From the NCBI GenBank assembly GCA_029204225.1, contig CM055111.1, positions 43,999,815 through 44,063,814 of the forward strand: a stretch of DNA of 64,000 nucleotides, in the 5' to 3' direction. The stretch is from Diphasiastrum complanatum (taxonomy: Eukaryota; Streptophyta; Lycopodiopsida; Lycopodiales; Lycopodiaceae). Below are positions 54,515-64,000 of the stretch, piece by piece. The translations under genes were made by a program, and so were the position numbers. Every line of letters starts with the position of its first letter. The stretch's first letter is position 1. The notes under the pieces were generated by a model, which was not told the origin of the DNA, searched no databases, and worked only from the letters and a program-made list of their open reading frames with translations.

Positions 54515-56335
54515 TTGATTGATGTCTTTTTCATGTCAAAAGGCACATATAAGACAAATAGTACATGTCAAGTATGTATATAAAACGTCTCCAATAACAA
54601 TAAAGAGAAATTGTACAAAGTATGACTACTAGGATCACAAAATGAAACTAGAAATGAATGTATGACTACTAAAAATAGTGCAATGATAATGGCATAGCAT
54701 GCTGTCATCAAACCTTGCTGCGATTGAAGAAAGATTTGATGGGTACAGCTGGAGGTAGTAGGAACAATGTATGTTGTGGACGTCGTCAAGGGAGTCGTTT
54801 GTGAGTGTGTCTGGTAGCTCTATGAATGACAAGGCTCTCAATAGTACGTCGTCTCTGGTCTCTATGTTAGGAAATATCATCGTCCTCGTTGTAGGAACAA
54901 TGTATGTGGTGGACGTCGTTAAGGGAGTCGTTTGTGAGTGTGTCTGGTAGCTCTATGAACAGCAGGGCTCTGAATAATACGTCGTCTCTGGTCTCTATGT
55001 CAGGAAATATCATCGTCCTCGTCATATAGGTTAGGATTGATCCATGATCTTTTGTGAAAGAAGAAGCACATGATTTGGAGCTGTGTGATGGAGTGACTCG
55101 GGAAAATTGGCCGACATAAATCCTGCCATAATAGAAACATTACTCTAACCATGAGTGCAACACATTGTGGATCCTCATGTGCTATAATGGATCTCAATCT
55201 AACAAGCAGGTTGTGTTACCTCGATCTCATAGTATACTAGGCATCTGAATAAGAAGTGCTCCTCAGTCTCCACCTCGGATAGGGAACACATCTGACAAAT
55301 CCTCTCCTCTCGTGGGATACCTTGGTAGTGTCTAGTCTCAATCTCAAGCTAGTGTGATGAAACCCGAAGCTGAACCACTACGAATCTCAGACTATGTGAT
55401 AATCTAGAAGCTAGATAGCATGGTAGCATTGGGAACCCTATTGTATCCCTCTCCAAAAAATGAGTCCAATAATAGTCAGGTTTGATAGCCCTGCCATGCT
55501 CGATCAAGATATACTATGTATAGGAATCGTTTGATATAGTTGTGGGTACCCGATGGGAGATCTGTGATAGAAATGCCAACTCTGTCAAGTGAGTGAGAGG
55601 CCTAAGAGAACCATGATAATTGAAAATTTTGGCTATGAAGATGCTGAGATGAGGTGAGTGCTGCCTGTGTGTATCTCTGCCCATCCAAGGAGAACAATCT
55701 AACATTTTGAATATACATGATAAGTCGAAAAGTAGTGTCAAGCTGTAAATGTGAAATTGCAAACTCCACCAGCATGATCTGATGGGGGACGAAGGGCTTA
55801 GCCCGTATCATACGTGATAGCATAAGATCTGCAAACGTGAGATAGTGGCCCAATCAGCTGAAGTGAGACATGTGCCCCATGCATATGCTGGCAGTTGCAT
55901 ATAATGTTATGGGGGTAACAAGAGTATCAAAGAGCTGACACTTATTCGGGGCATCCCGAATAAACTTCCGAAAATAGAATCTCTCTAGTTGGACAAGGGA
56001 AGCATGACCTTTCCCAAGTCTAGCTGTGGCAGCCTACCGCATACCAAATAAATGACCGGTAAAGAGGACCCTTAGTTAAGTATAGGATGATACAACCTCT
56101 AGCGGCTGTCCATCAAGGATAATCTCCCGTCGCTGCATAGAGGCTCTAAATGTATTGAAGAGCATAATCTTGGTCTTCAGAATATGAACCCGTAATCCGG
56201 CAATCAAAATATTTCCCCCGTACCATCACACTACTTAATGATTCTCTCAAGCTCATCAATATATAGCTCAAATAGTTAGGGTCACCATTTTTGTGAAGGT
56301 GATAAATGTTGTACAAACTTTTGAAGGTGCAACTC
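54515..56335 (-). mobile_element. decayed LINE fragment, minus strand
   Basis: The left end (tcaaaaggcacatataagacaaa) matches the 3' UTR of the long LINE (ttggtgcccaggggcacataagacaaa). Minus-strand pieces match its ORF2: AHEDPQCVALMVRVMFLLWQDL (55000-55197), the Cys/His region at 55240-55320, RMIRAKPFVPHQIMLVEFA (55602-55853) and an RT piece near 56150-56280 (LYIDELERI-type). It has many stops and frame changes. It includes a 133-bp tandem duplication. Confidence 0.85.
54759..55024. repeat. two-copy tandem duplication, 133-bp unit
   Basis: Copies 54759-54891 and 54892-55024 begin taggaacaatgtatg and end catcgtcctcgt. They differ at about 10 positions by eye. It lies inside the LINE fragment. 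Confidence 0.93.
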
Positions 56336-56554
56336 AAAAAAAAAAGAGCTCTTAAGGGCTTTATTTTTAATGTTAATTATCTGTAAAACATTATTCTTAC
56401 GATAGTTTAGCTAATTATTCTTACTGCCCTTAATTAGAGCTTTAATCCGATACCCATATTGCCCACAAAAAAAAAACGTTCATGAGAAACGCTCCCCCAA
56501 ATCAAAAACGCGTCTCTAGAAACCTGAATTAGAAAAAACAAGGTACTAATGCTT

Positions 56555-56955
56555 CTAACAATTCTAAGTGTTCTATTTGTGGTAGGAAAAGCCACAAAGA
56601 AGCAGATTGTTGGGTCAAGCCTGATCCATCTAAGGCGAAGCAAAAGCAAGTTTCTTTTTCTTCAACAAAGAAGGTACAAGGCCCTTGTTTCTATTGCGGA
56701 AAGAGCATACATTCAGCATCAAATTGCCGTATCAGGCAAGCTGTAGCGGAAGCACTAGTCAAATGGAAATCAAACTGTCAATCAACCGAGCAAGCCAAAG
56801 ACGAATCAACCAACTTCGTTGGTGGTGGTGGTCTTAGCGATGAGTACCTATTCATGGTGAAGCCAAACTCAACAAGCAGCAAGGAATGGGTAATGGGCAG
56901 CAGAGCATCTTCACACATGACTCCTAGAAAGGATTGGTTTCCAAAGCTATAAATG
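56555..56955 (+). pseudogene. copia G zinc knuckles and protease start
   Basis: Two CCHC knuckles lie in one frame: CSICGRKSHKEADC (about 56570-56611) and CFYCGKSIHSASNC (about 56684-56725), both with perfect C-x2-C-x4-H-x4-C spacing, separated by a Lys/Ser-rich linker of about 24 residues. A linker and the protease active-site segment follow, reading MGSRASSHMT where an active enzyme has DSGASSHMT, so both catalytic Asp and Gly are gone. The frame stops at about 56950. Confidence 0.85.
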
Positions 56956-57830
56956 GTCAAGTTGTGCTAGGAGATAATAGCACACAAGATATAGTTGGCA
57001 AATTTGATATTCCAATTCAATTCAATTCTAGATTTTCAAGTGTGATCAAGAATGCTTTGCTTATTTCTAATCTTGCTCGAAATCTTTTCGGTTGGTGCTA
57101 TAACCAATCAAGACATGCTTGTGGAATTCTACAATGATAGGTGTTTCATTAAAGACTTAAAGCAAGATAATGAAATTATTGCTAGCGGCTTTAGAGATGA
57201 AGGAAAATTGTACAAGCTTAATACAATACTTGATCAACACACTTTGTCTTCAAAAGCCAATTGAGATTAGCCAAGAGGTATGTGAACCTTGTGTCTATGG
57301 CAAGCACCATCGACAAGTTTCCGTTGGATGGCTCAACGGGAGTCAAATCAATCTTGGAGCTCATTCATAGCAATATTTGGGGACCAGCCGAAACCCAAAG
57401 TATTGGTGGCTCAACATACCTCTTAACCTTCATCGACGATTATTCAAGAAAGACTTGGGTATACTTCTTGAAGCATAAGTCTCAAGCATTCTCTTACTTT
57501 CTTGGATTCAAAGCTATGGCTGAACTACATTCTAATAGAAAATCAAATGCTTGGAGAGTTTATTTCAACCGAGTTTCATGATTATTGTGAAGCAAATGGC
57601 ATTAAATGCCAATTAACCACGTCTTACACGCCGGAACAAAATGGTCTTGCCGAGCATAAGAATAGAACTCCTGTGGAAGCGGCTAGAATTATGCTCAAGG
57701 GGTTTATCAAGAGGTTTTTGGGTTGAAGCTATCCAAACATCGACGTATATTCAAAATTGATTGCCTCACAAACTATTGAAGGAAGGACACCTGAAGAGAA
57801 GTATTATGGCAACAAACATGACGTTATCCA
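56956..57830 (+). pseudogene. copia G protease end and integrase
   Basis: Broken into short frames: VEFYNDRCFIKDL and KLYKLNT (57052-57264), pre-integrase remnant CEPCVYGKHHRQ, LELIHSNIWGPA with Asn at the first catalytic Asp position, FIDDYSRKTWVYFL, GEFISTEFHDYCEANGIK with the second Asp segment missing, and EQNGLAEHKNRT with the Glu. Two of three catalytic positions are lost. Confidence 0.82.
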
Positions 57831-59012
57831 CTTACACATTTTTGGATGTGAAGCCTATGCACACATTCCTATCGAATTGTGACAGAAGCTTGATGGAAAT
57901 GCGTCTTTGTTGAGTATCCTTTGCATGGGAAAGGATACAAACTCTATAATCCTTCAACCAAGAAGATAGAAATAAGTCGAGGTCTATTTCAATGAAAATA
58001 AGATGGTTGGTGTAGATTTGAAACCTGCGAACAGCCAAGTGGATAGCGACCTGGATTTTCTTCCCCTTGATCTAGGACAAGAGGAAGAAGGTGCTACTCA
58101 AGATGTGTAGCAGATCCGACATCAAAACAATCCTCATATTGGTGATTTCTAACAACGTACAACGGTTAATCCTCAGCCTAGTCCTCTTCCTCAACCCAAG
58201 AAACTCCCTCGATGGTACTTGAAGACAATTGAAAGAGGAGAGATAATCGATAAAGCCAAATCTAGCCAACAAGGGACTCAAATTGTTCCAAGAGAGAGAC
58301 TCAAAAGTTCAACTATGAATTTTGCCTTAATGGCAAAAGTGCTAAACACTGAAGTCGATCCTTTGAAAAAGCTTCGCAACAAAAAGTATTGGTCGAAGCC
58401 ATGAAGGAAGAGCATTCCACTATCAACAAAACATGGGTATTAGTTGAACCAAAGCGAAATCGAAAACCAACAGGTACAAAGTGGGTTTACAAAGTCAAGT
58501 ATGATGCCAAAGGTGCAATTGACAAGTACAAGGTGAGGCTAGTGGCAAAGGGATATGTGCAAAAGGAGAGCATAGATTTTGACGAAACATTTGCTCCTGT
58601 TGCCAAAATGCCCACCATTAGGTTTGTTCTTGCTTTAGCAACTCACTTTGGATGAGAGACACATCAAATGGATGTAAAATCTGCTTTTTTTATGGCTATG
58701 TTGATGAAGAGATATATCTTTCCCAACCCCAAGTATGTATGTTGTCTCATTAAGGCTTTGTATGGACTTAAGCAAGCTCCAAGAGCTTGGTACTCAAGAA
58801 TGGATCGGTACCTAGTTTCCTGTGGTTTCAAAAAGAGTGACGCTGATCCCAACCTTTATATCTTTAATAAAGAAGGTGAAATCCTCTTATTAGCACTCTA
58901 TATTAATGATATGATAATTACAGGAAGTAATCCTAAGCAAATCGTCGAAGTTAGACTTTATCTCAAGAATTTGAGATGGACTTGGGACAAGCCCATTACT
59001 ATCTTGGTTTAG
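57831..59012 (+). pseudogene. copia G linker and reverse transcriptase
   Basis: 58219-58404 holds the linker end, and 58389-58655 the RT start (TGTKWVYKVKYDAKGAI, RLVAKGYVQKESIDFDETFAPVAKM). A TGA follows at 58653. 58668-59012 holds [23 protein letters not shown] and the catalytic box reading LYINDMIITGS (YVDD to YIND, so the first catalytic Asp is Asn). Frame changes occur near 58700 and 58970. Confidence 0.85.
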
Positions 59013-59943
59013 AGGTGTGGAGGCTTCCACACTCACTCTTCCTCACACAAAGCAAATACATATATCACATACTTGAGAAATTCAATTTTATGGACTGCAA
59101 ACTTGCTGCAAGTCCAACAAAGATTAGGTTGTCCACACTAGATACAAATGAAGAAAAAGAAGTTGACAAGACCTTGTATAGGCAGCTGGTTGGTAGTCTC
59201 ATATATGCTACTCTAACCAGGCCCGACATTGCATATAGTGTCAACTTTGTTGGCCAAGGTCCATCTCAAGGCAGCCAAGAGAATTCTTCGTTATTTAAAG
59301 CATACAATTAATTATGGACTCGAATATGCCGAGAATAACATTTTCAAATTGTTGGGCTATTGTGACGCCGATTGGGCAAGTGATCCCACAAATTGGAGGT
59401 CAATTTCCGGATATGTTTTCTCAATTGGTCCAGCTGCAGTAACTTGACTTTGTAAGAAGTAGCCTACAATGGCATTATCCTCTTTCGAAGTTGAGTATAG
59501 AGCTGCAGCAACAGCCGCTTGCGAATGTGTTTGGCTATGCACCTTTTTGGAAGATTGTGGCTTGCACCAATCAAATCTAACGCAGGTATCCTCTACCGAA
59601 GTTGAGTATAGAGCTGCAGCAACAGCCGCTTGCGAATGTGTTTGGCTATGCACCTTTTTGGAAGATTGTGGCTTGCACCAATCAAATCTAACGCAGATTT
59701 TTTGTGACAATCAAAGCTGCATCCAGCTTGCAAAAAATCCCCTTTTCCATGCATGCACCAAAACATATTGAAATACACTACCATTTCATTCGCGAGAAGG
59801 TTCTCGCAGGAGAGTTGGAGCTTATTTATTGCTCCATTGATGACCAAGTTGTAGACATATTTACAAAAAGCTTATCAAGGGACAGATTTGAAAATTTTTG
59901 ACATTGGCTTGGGGTCAAAGAAAACAAATTTGTCATTAGAGAG
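58976..59943 (+). pseudogene. copia G RT thumb and RNase H with in-frame 111-bp duplication
   Basis: 58976-59311 holds AHYYLGLEVW, FMDCKLAASPT and LVGSLIYATLTRPDIAYSV. The RNase H part 59229-59771 holds LGYCDADWASD and then a 37-codon segment (EVEYRAAATAACECVW ... QSNLTQ) that occurs twice in tandem: 59475-59585 and 59586-59696. DNQSCIQLAKNPLF follows, then a frame change. The closing region to about 59920 is degenerate. Confidence 0.86.
59475..59696 (+). repeat. two-copy tandem duplication, 111-bp unit
   Basis: Units at 59475-59585 and 59586-59696 are identical except in their first dozen bases (ttatcctctttcgaag against gtatcctctaccgaag). Confidence 0.96.
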
Positions 59944-60175
59944 TGTTAGAAATGGAAACCCACACCTTTGTGTCAAGTTTCTTTGGTCTAATGTCAAGTT
60001 TAATGTTAGACCCTACCGATGTTGTATACCCATGGGGGGCTTTATTTTTAATGTTAATTCACCTTATAAGGTTATGGGGCCCATCCTAAAAATGGCCTTT
60101 AGAGCCCATACGAGTTTGACACTTCATATTCACTCTCAAATCCTAGTTGTCTTAAGTATGTGGCATAATGGTTAG
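59944..60175 (+). repeat. 3' LTR of copia G (end not defined)
   Basis: Begins TGTTAGAAATGGAAACCC just after the polypurine tract. The end cannot be fixed because no complete partner exists. Confidence 0.55.
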
Positions 60176-60654
60176 TGTTTCCTCTTCTTACCTCAAAGAT
60201 TGAACTCTAATTTAAAGGGTGTGCATGAGTAGAGATTTAACAACAATTAAAACAACATATCTAAAATGATTTTGTGAATACAAATAGATAATCTTTATTT
60301 GATTATTGTTGTTGGTGATGATGTCGGTGCGTTATGCAGGTTAAGATCCTAGGAATGCATGTAGGAAAAAGAGAGGGACCAAATTTTTTTGTTATTTATG
60401 ACTTGCCTATAAAGCTGCATCTAAAGCGTGGGTATGCATGCAAGGAAAAGAGAGGGACATGAAGAGGTGCATCTAAAGCATAGTTGCATGTTCCGGAACG
60501 CATTCCAGAACATGTTCCGTTTCAGAACTTGACATTGAAAATTTAAAAAACAAACATATTTATTATGCACAAGAAATATACTAAATAATGCCTAAAAAAT
60601 TCAGCATTGCTTGAATAAAAAAAAATTAACTATAAATATGTAACTACTCATATC
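60176..60654. other. no gene; diverged local repeats and an orphan hAT-like end
   Basis: The words gcatg(t/c)a.ggaaaa.gagagggac and gcatctaaagc each occur twice at 60355-60480, a diverged local duplication. At 60479 catagttgc followed by gttccggaac palindromes looks like one end of the element type at 61137, without a partner end. Confidence 0.45.
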
Positions 60655-61060
60655 CATAGAACCCATGGTTCTCAGAACCGTGGGTCTTGGGAACCGTGGG
60701 GTGAACCGTACCACGGTTCATGAACCGTGGTATAGTTTTTGTAATTGATTAATTACTGACTTTTTTTTTGGCCCTTTTCCCCCCAAAACCTCTCCCACGG
60801 ATTTTTGGCCCTCATTTCACTATTTTGGCCCTCATTTCACTACTGTTTCTGGCACTCATGACACTCATGGCGCTCACGGTTTTTGGCACTCATGGCACTC
60901 ACTGTTTTTGGCCCTCATTTCACTGTTTTTGGCACTCATGGAAGTAAAAGAAAAATAATTAATTAATTACCACGGTTCACCACGGTTCTTGGAACCAAAC
61001 TTTGTGAACCGTACTGTTCCAAGAACTGTGGTGAACCGTCCACGGTTCATTGGAACTCTG
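60655..61060. mobile_element. hAT-like non-autonomous element, 406 bp, 8-bp duplication
   Basis: Flanked by a perfect 8-bp repeat ctcatatc (60647-60654 and 61061-61068). Ends are catagaaccc and ggaactctg, a weak terminal inverted repeat. Both subterminal regions are dense in gaaccgtgg/ccacggttc words (at least ten in all). The middle holds a repeated ggccctcatttcac / ggcactcatg unit. No coding sequence. Confidence 0.72.
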
Positions 61061-61136
61061 CTCATATCTAACTTAATAATACAAGATTTCAATTGTGAAG
61101 AGATATACTTTTGATTTCAATATTGTACCTTCCAAG

Positions 61137-61261
61137 CATAGTTGCCGTCGCGATTCTAGAATCGCAATTCTCAAATCGCTGTGCAAAAAACAATGACAAA
61201 TCGTTTTTTTTTTTCAACACAAATTGAAAAACCTAGCAAATCGCAATTTATTGCAACTATG
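61137..61261. mobile_element. short hAT-like MITE, 125 bp
   Basis: Perfect 9-bp terminal inverted repeat catagttgc ... gcaactatg. Flanks cttccaag (61129-61136) and cctccaag (61262-61269) are an 8-bp duplication with one mismatch. The interior has gcgattctagaatcgc palindromes and an A/T-rich centre. Confidence 0.75.
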
Positions 61262-61269
61262 CCTCCAAG

Positions 61270-61690
61270 AATCCAATTCCCGTCAATGAAAACAATTACA
61301 AGCGAACAAAGGATTTGTTTGCACCTACCAAGTCAAATGCAAATGTATTTCCTTCTGTAGAGAATTTTTCACAAGTCATCTCTCAATTCAAGAAATTTAC
61401 TGTGCTTGGCTAAATTACCAAAATTATGGAATGGTCTTTTTTCCATTTAAACTACGATCCGAACCAGTATCATAAAATCATCAATAAAACCATGAAATTA
61501 TTTAAAAACCATGAAACATTATTGATGAAACGTAATGGAACCAGAGCATAACCATCATATAATAAGAACAGGGTTTAGGGATGAGCCATGAACGTAAAAA
61601 AAACATCCATAAAATAGTTCTGCGTTCGCTGTACATCCGATACATAAAGAAACAGTGCATGTATGAGAAAATAGTGTGTGAAAACAAATC
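61270..61690. other. no gene seen
   Basis: AT-rich sequence with no recognised domain or repeat. Confidence 0.5.
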
Positions 61691-61890
61691 CTAGGGTGAG
61701 ACATCATCTAAGGCTAAGATGGGACTCTTTCTAACGTCCAGTGATGAGGCCACGAGCTGGCCAGATCTGCCTCTGCCTCTAGCTCTAGCTCTAGCAGACT
61801 GACTCTTGCCCTGGCTAGATCCGACACCTAACCCTCTAGGTCTGCCCTCCCCCCAGGTATCGGTGGGGCGGTAGAGGTACTGGGGGCTGT
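61691..61890 (-). other. GC-rich open frame, possible exon end truncated by copia H
   Basis: A minus-strand frame ending in TAG at 61691 encodes a Ser/Arg/Gly-rich stretch with alternating Arg (ARARARGRGRSG) and an acidic C terminus (LALDDVSP). It is GC-richer than its surroundings. It meets the LTR of H at about 61888, and an acceptor-like tttgacag lies at that point. I recognise no family; chance coding is possible. Confidence 0.25.
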
Positions 61891-62277
61891 CAAATTCCAA
61901 GGCCTAGCTATGGAGTATCATAACAGTATAGTAAGCACACTATGAAAGCTTCAGAAAACCAGCTATGGAGTAGAACACAAAAGCAAGAGAGAGAGGACTT
62001 CAAAGCTCACACAACATGAATGAATATTCAAAGTGTAGTAGGGCGTGGAAACCCCTCCAAAGTTTGGGCTACATATAGCATGTTATGTATAGAGGTGGTG
62101 TCTTGCTAATTCTAGCTCTAGAACCCACATGGGTCCTTAACCTACTTGATTTACTTGCCTAATTAGCACAAGTGGGGTGTACTATGTACATAAATGTTTT
62201 ACCCCCATGTCTTATGCACAACTTACAAGTTACAAGTATACAAGCCTTAAGGGGCAAAATAGGCATTTATTTCAACA
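61888..62277 (-). repeat. 3' LTR of copia H
   Basis: About 390 bp ending ttatttcaaca before the polypurine tract. The start tgtcaaattcc is inferred from the TG rule and from similarity to 40825-41240. Confidence 0.72.
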
Positions 62278-62289
62278 CCCCCCCTCAAT

Positions 62290-64000
62290 GGCTATTTTGT
62301 TCATACCAACACCTAGCATGCTACGAAACTTTTCAAATTTTTCTCTACTAAGTGCCTTAGTAAAGATATCTGCTGCTTGTTCGTTGGTATCACAGTACTC
62401 GAGCTGAATTTCTCCGCTTTGTATCTTCTCTCATAAGAAGTGTTGATCCACCTCAATATGCTTCGTACGAGCATGGTACACAGGATTTTTGGCAAGCTGG
62501 ATGCAACTCTGGCTGTCACACTGAAGAATAGTAGGAGCATCCTGTGGAATCTGCACCTCCCCAAGAAGTCTCCTGAGCCATATTGCCTCGCAGGTAGCTT
62601 TTGTCGCTGCCCTGTACTCAGCCTCTGTCGATGATAAGGTAACTGTGGGCTATTTCTTGCTACACCAAGAAATGGCCCCTGAACCAAGGTTAAAAGTGTA
62701 ACCTGTGGTCGACTTTCGATCATCCCTATCACCTGCCCAATCCGAATCAGTAAAGCCTCCAAGCTGAAGCTTTCCGTCATCTGTGTACTCAATCCCATAG
62801 CAGGTTGTCCCTTTGACATACCTCAAAACCCTCTTGGCTGCTTTCCAATGTGCTTCAGTTGGAGAACTCATGAACTGGCTTGCTACACCAACCGCATAGG
62901 AAATGTCTGGTCTCGTAGTGGTGAGATAAATCAGGCTACCCACAAGCTGCCTATAAAGAGTCTCGTCCACAAAAGGAGTGCCATCATCTCTGGATGGCTT
63001 ACTGCTAGTATCAATGGGCGTGGAAACGGGTTTGCAATCCTGCATGTTGAACCTGTTCAAGACTTCACATGCATAGTTGGCTTGGGAAATAAACACACAG
63101 TTTTCCTTTTTCCAAACCTCCAAACCAAGACAATAGTGGATTAAGCCCAAATCCTTCATCTCGAACTCATTTGATAAATGAGCCTTTACCTTTTCAATAA
63201 GCTGCCCATTGTTACCCGTGATGACCAAGTCATCCACATAGAGAACTATCAAAACAATGTTCCCATCTTCCTCCTTCACGAACATGTTGCAATCCGACTG
63301 ACTCTTTATGAATTGCTCCTTGGCAAAATAGTCGTCAATACGACTATACCAGGCCCTGGGTGCCTGCTTCAAACCATATAAGGCCTTCTTAAGCCTGCAT
63401 ACCATACTTTCCTTGCCCTTAGCCTCAAAACCTTGTGGCTGTTCCATGTAGACTTCTTCAGCCAACTGTCCATTAAGAAAAGCACTCTTTACGTCCATTT
63501 GATGGACCTCCCAACCAAAAAATGCAGCCAATGCTAAAACCAACCTGATAGACGTCATCTTAGCTACCGGTGCAAACGTCTCATCATAGTCCAAGCCCTC
63601 CTTCTGTGCATAGCCTTTAGCAACCAGCCTTGCCTTATGCTTTTCGATGCTCCCATCAGATTTGTATTTGGTCCTGTAGACCCACTTACAACCAATAGGA
63701 CGCTTCCCTTTTGGTAACTTCACCAAATCCCATGTATCATTCTTGAGAATGGAGTCGCGCATAGCATGTTGCCATACCTTCTCATCTGCTGCCTCAACGA
63801 ATGTATGTGGATCTTGTGAATCCAAAATAGTAGTCATAAGTGCATAGTTTGTCTCCTGGTGTTCATGCTGCTGGGCTTGCCTTTGAGACCTCCTAGCCCC
63901 TGGATTGCTGCTCTCTCCCTCATCCAATATCAAACCATCCTGCACAGTTTGCCAATACCACTTGGGAAACTTCTTCCTTGCAGTTGGTGATAAAGACGGT
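62290..64000 (-). pseudogene. copia H reverse transcriptase and RNase H (partial at window edge)
   Basis: A minus-strand frame open from about 63945 to 62650 with linker (GARRSQRQAQQHEHQETNYA), RT ([66 protein letters not shown], intact LYVDDLVITGN) and RNase H (DSDWAGDRDDRKSTTGYTF). TAG at 62650-62652 replaces a Gln-type codon after WCSKK. RNase H then continues in the same frame (PTVTLSSTEAEYRAA, CDSQSCIQLAKNPV) with a further TGA near the ARTKHIEVDQHFL segment, to about 62300. RT active residues are intact. The upstream linker continues to 64000. Apart from two stops it could encode a full enzyme. Confidence 0.9.

Larger units (their letters stand above)
56336..59943 (+). mobile_element. 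decayed Ty1/copia element G
   Basis: Plus-strand gag knuckles, protease, integrase, RT and RNase H (56560-59930), a polypurine tract (cattagagag, about 59934-59943) and a 3' LTR starting TGTTAGAAATGG at 59944. A 23-bp word, gggctttatttttaatgttaatt, occurs at 56354 and at about 60038 in the LTR, suggesting that 56340-56500 is what remains of the 5' LTR or leader. Gag upstream of the knuckles is missing. Confidence 0.83.
61888..64000 (-). mobile_element. Ty1/copia element H, runs off the window
   Basis: The left (3') LTR is 61888-62277, followed by a minus-strand polypurine tract (plus ccccccctcaat, 62278-62289), RNase H, RT and linker to the window edge. The pol has only one or two lesions in view, so H is among the younger insertions. 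It is the same family as F and the solo LTR at 40825. Confidence 0.9.

Overview
This is nuclear DNA of a land plant, most likely a large-genome, seed-free vascular plant such as a fern; that placement is inference. The evidence is a DNAJC17-type gene with canonical GT-AG introns, a degenerate histone H2A with plant-type N- and core sequence, dominance of Ty1/copia elements primed by initiator-tRNA-Met (TGGTATCAGAGC), L1-like LINEs, long GA and TG microsatellites, and one very long intron. No prokaryotic or organellar features, tRNA, rRNA or CRISPR arrays were seen.

Layout. 1-1890 holds a decayed, unrecognised coiled-coil/Gln-rich protein pseudogene, followed by an LTR-like or promoter-like stretch with CCAAT and TATA boxes (1930-2700). 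4223-17060 is a degenerate histone H2A gene split in frame by a minus-strand copia element (called A1 here, 4337-16848); a second minus-strand copia (A2, 10473-16624) sits inside the 5' LTR of A1. 17472-17710 is a three-copy ~82-bp tandem repeat. 17825-22629 is a plus-strand copia mosaic in which the same integrase segment occurs three times.

24408-53898 holds the one host gene that looks functional: a DNAJC17-like J-domain/RRM protein with exons at 24408-24558, 24698-25230 and 53692-53898; the C-terminal exon was not found. Its second intron is about 28.5 kb. Most of the first half of that intron is a three-level nest: minus-strand copia D, into which plus-strand copia C inserted (perfect 5-bp target duplication), into which plus-strand copia B inserted (LTRs about 99% alike by eye). 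The rest holds a LINE fragment, a solo LTR, a long LINE with a single in-frame stop in ORF2, copia fragments E and F, a Ty3/gypsy integrase remnant and a short hAT-like element.

Downstream (54515-64000) lie another LINE fragment, a decayed copia with two zinc knuckles (G), two short elements with 8-bp duplications and palindromic interiors, and a nearly intact minus-strand copia pol (H) that runs off the window.

How the parts relate: the host genes are substrates for repeated insertion. The copia elements supply gag, protease, integrase, RT and RNase H in the Ty1/copia order, but nearly all copies carry stops, frameshifts, deletions or altered catalytic motifs. Insertion order can be read from the nests.
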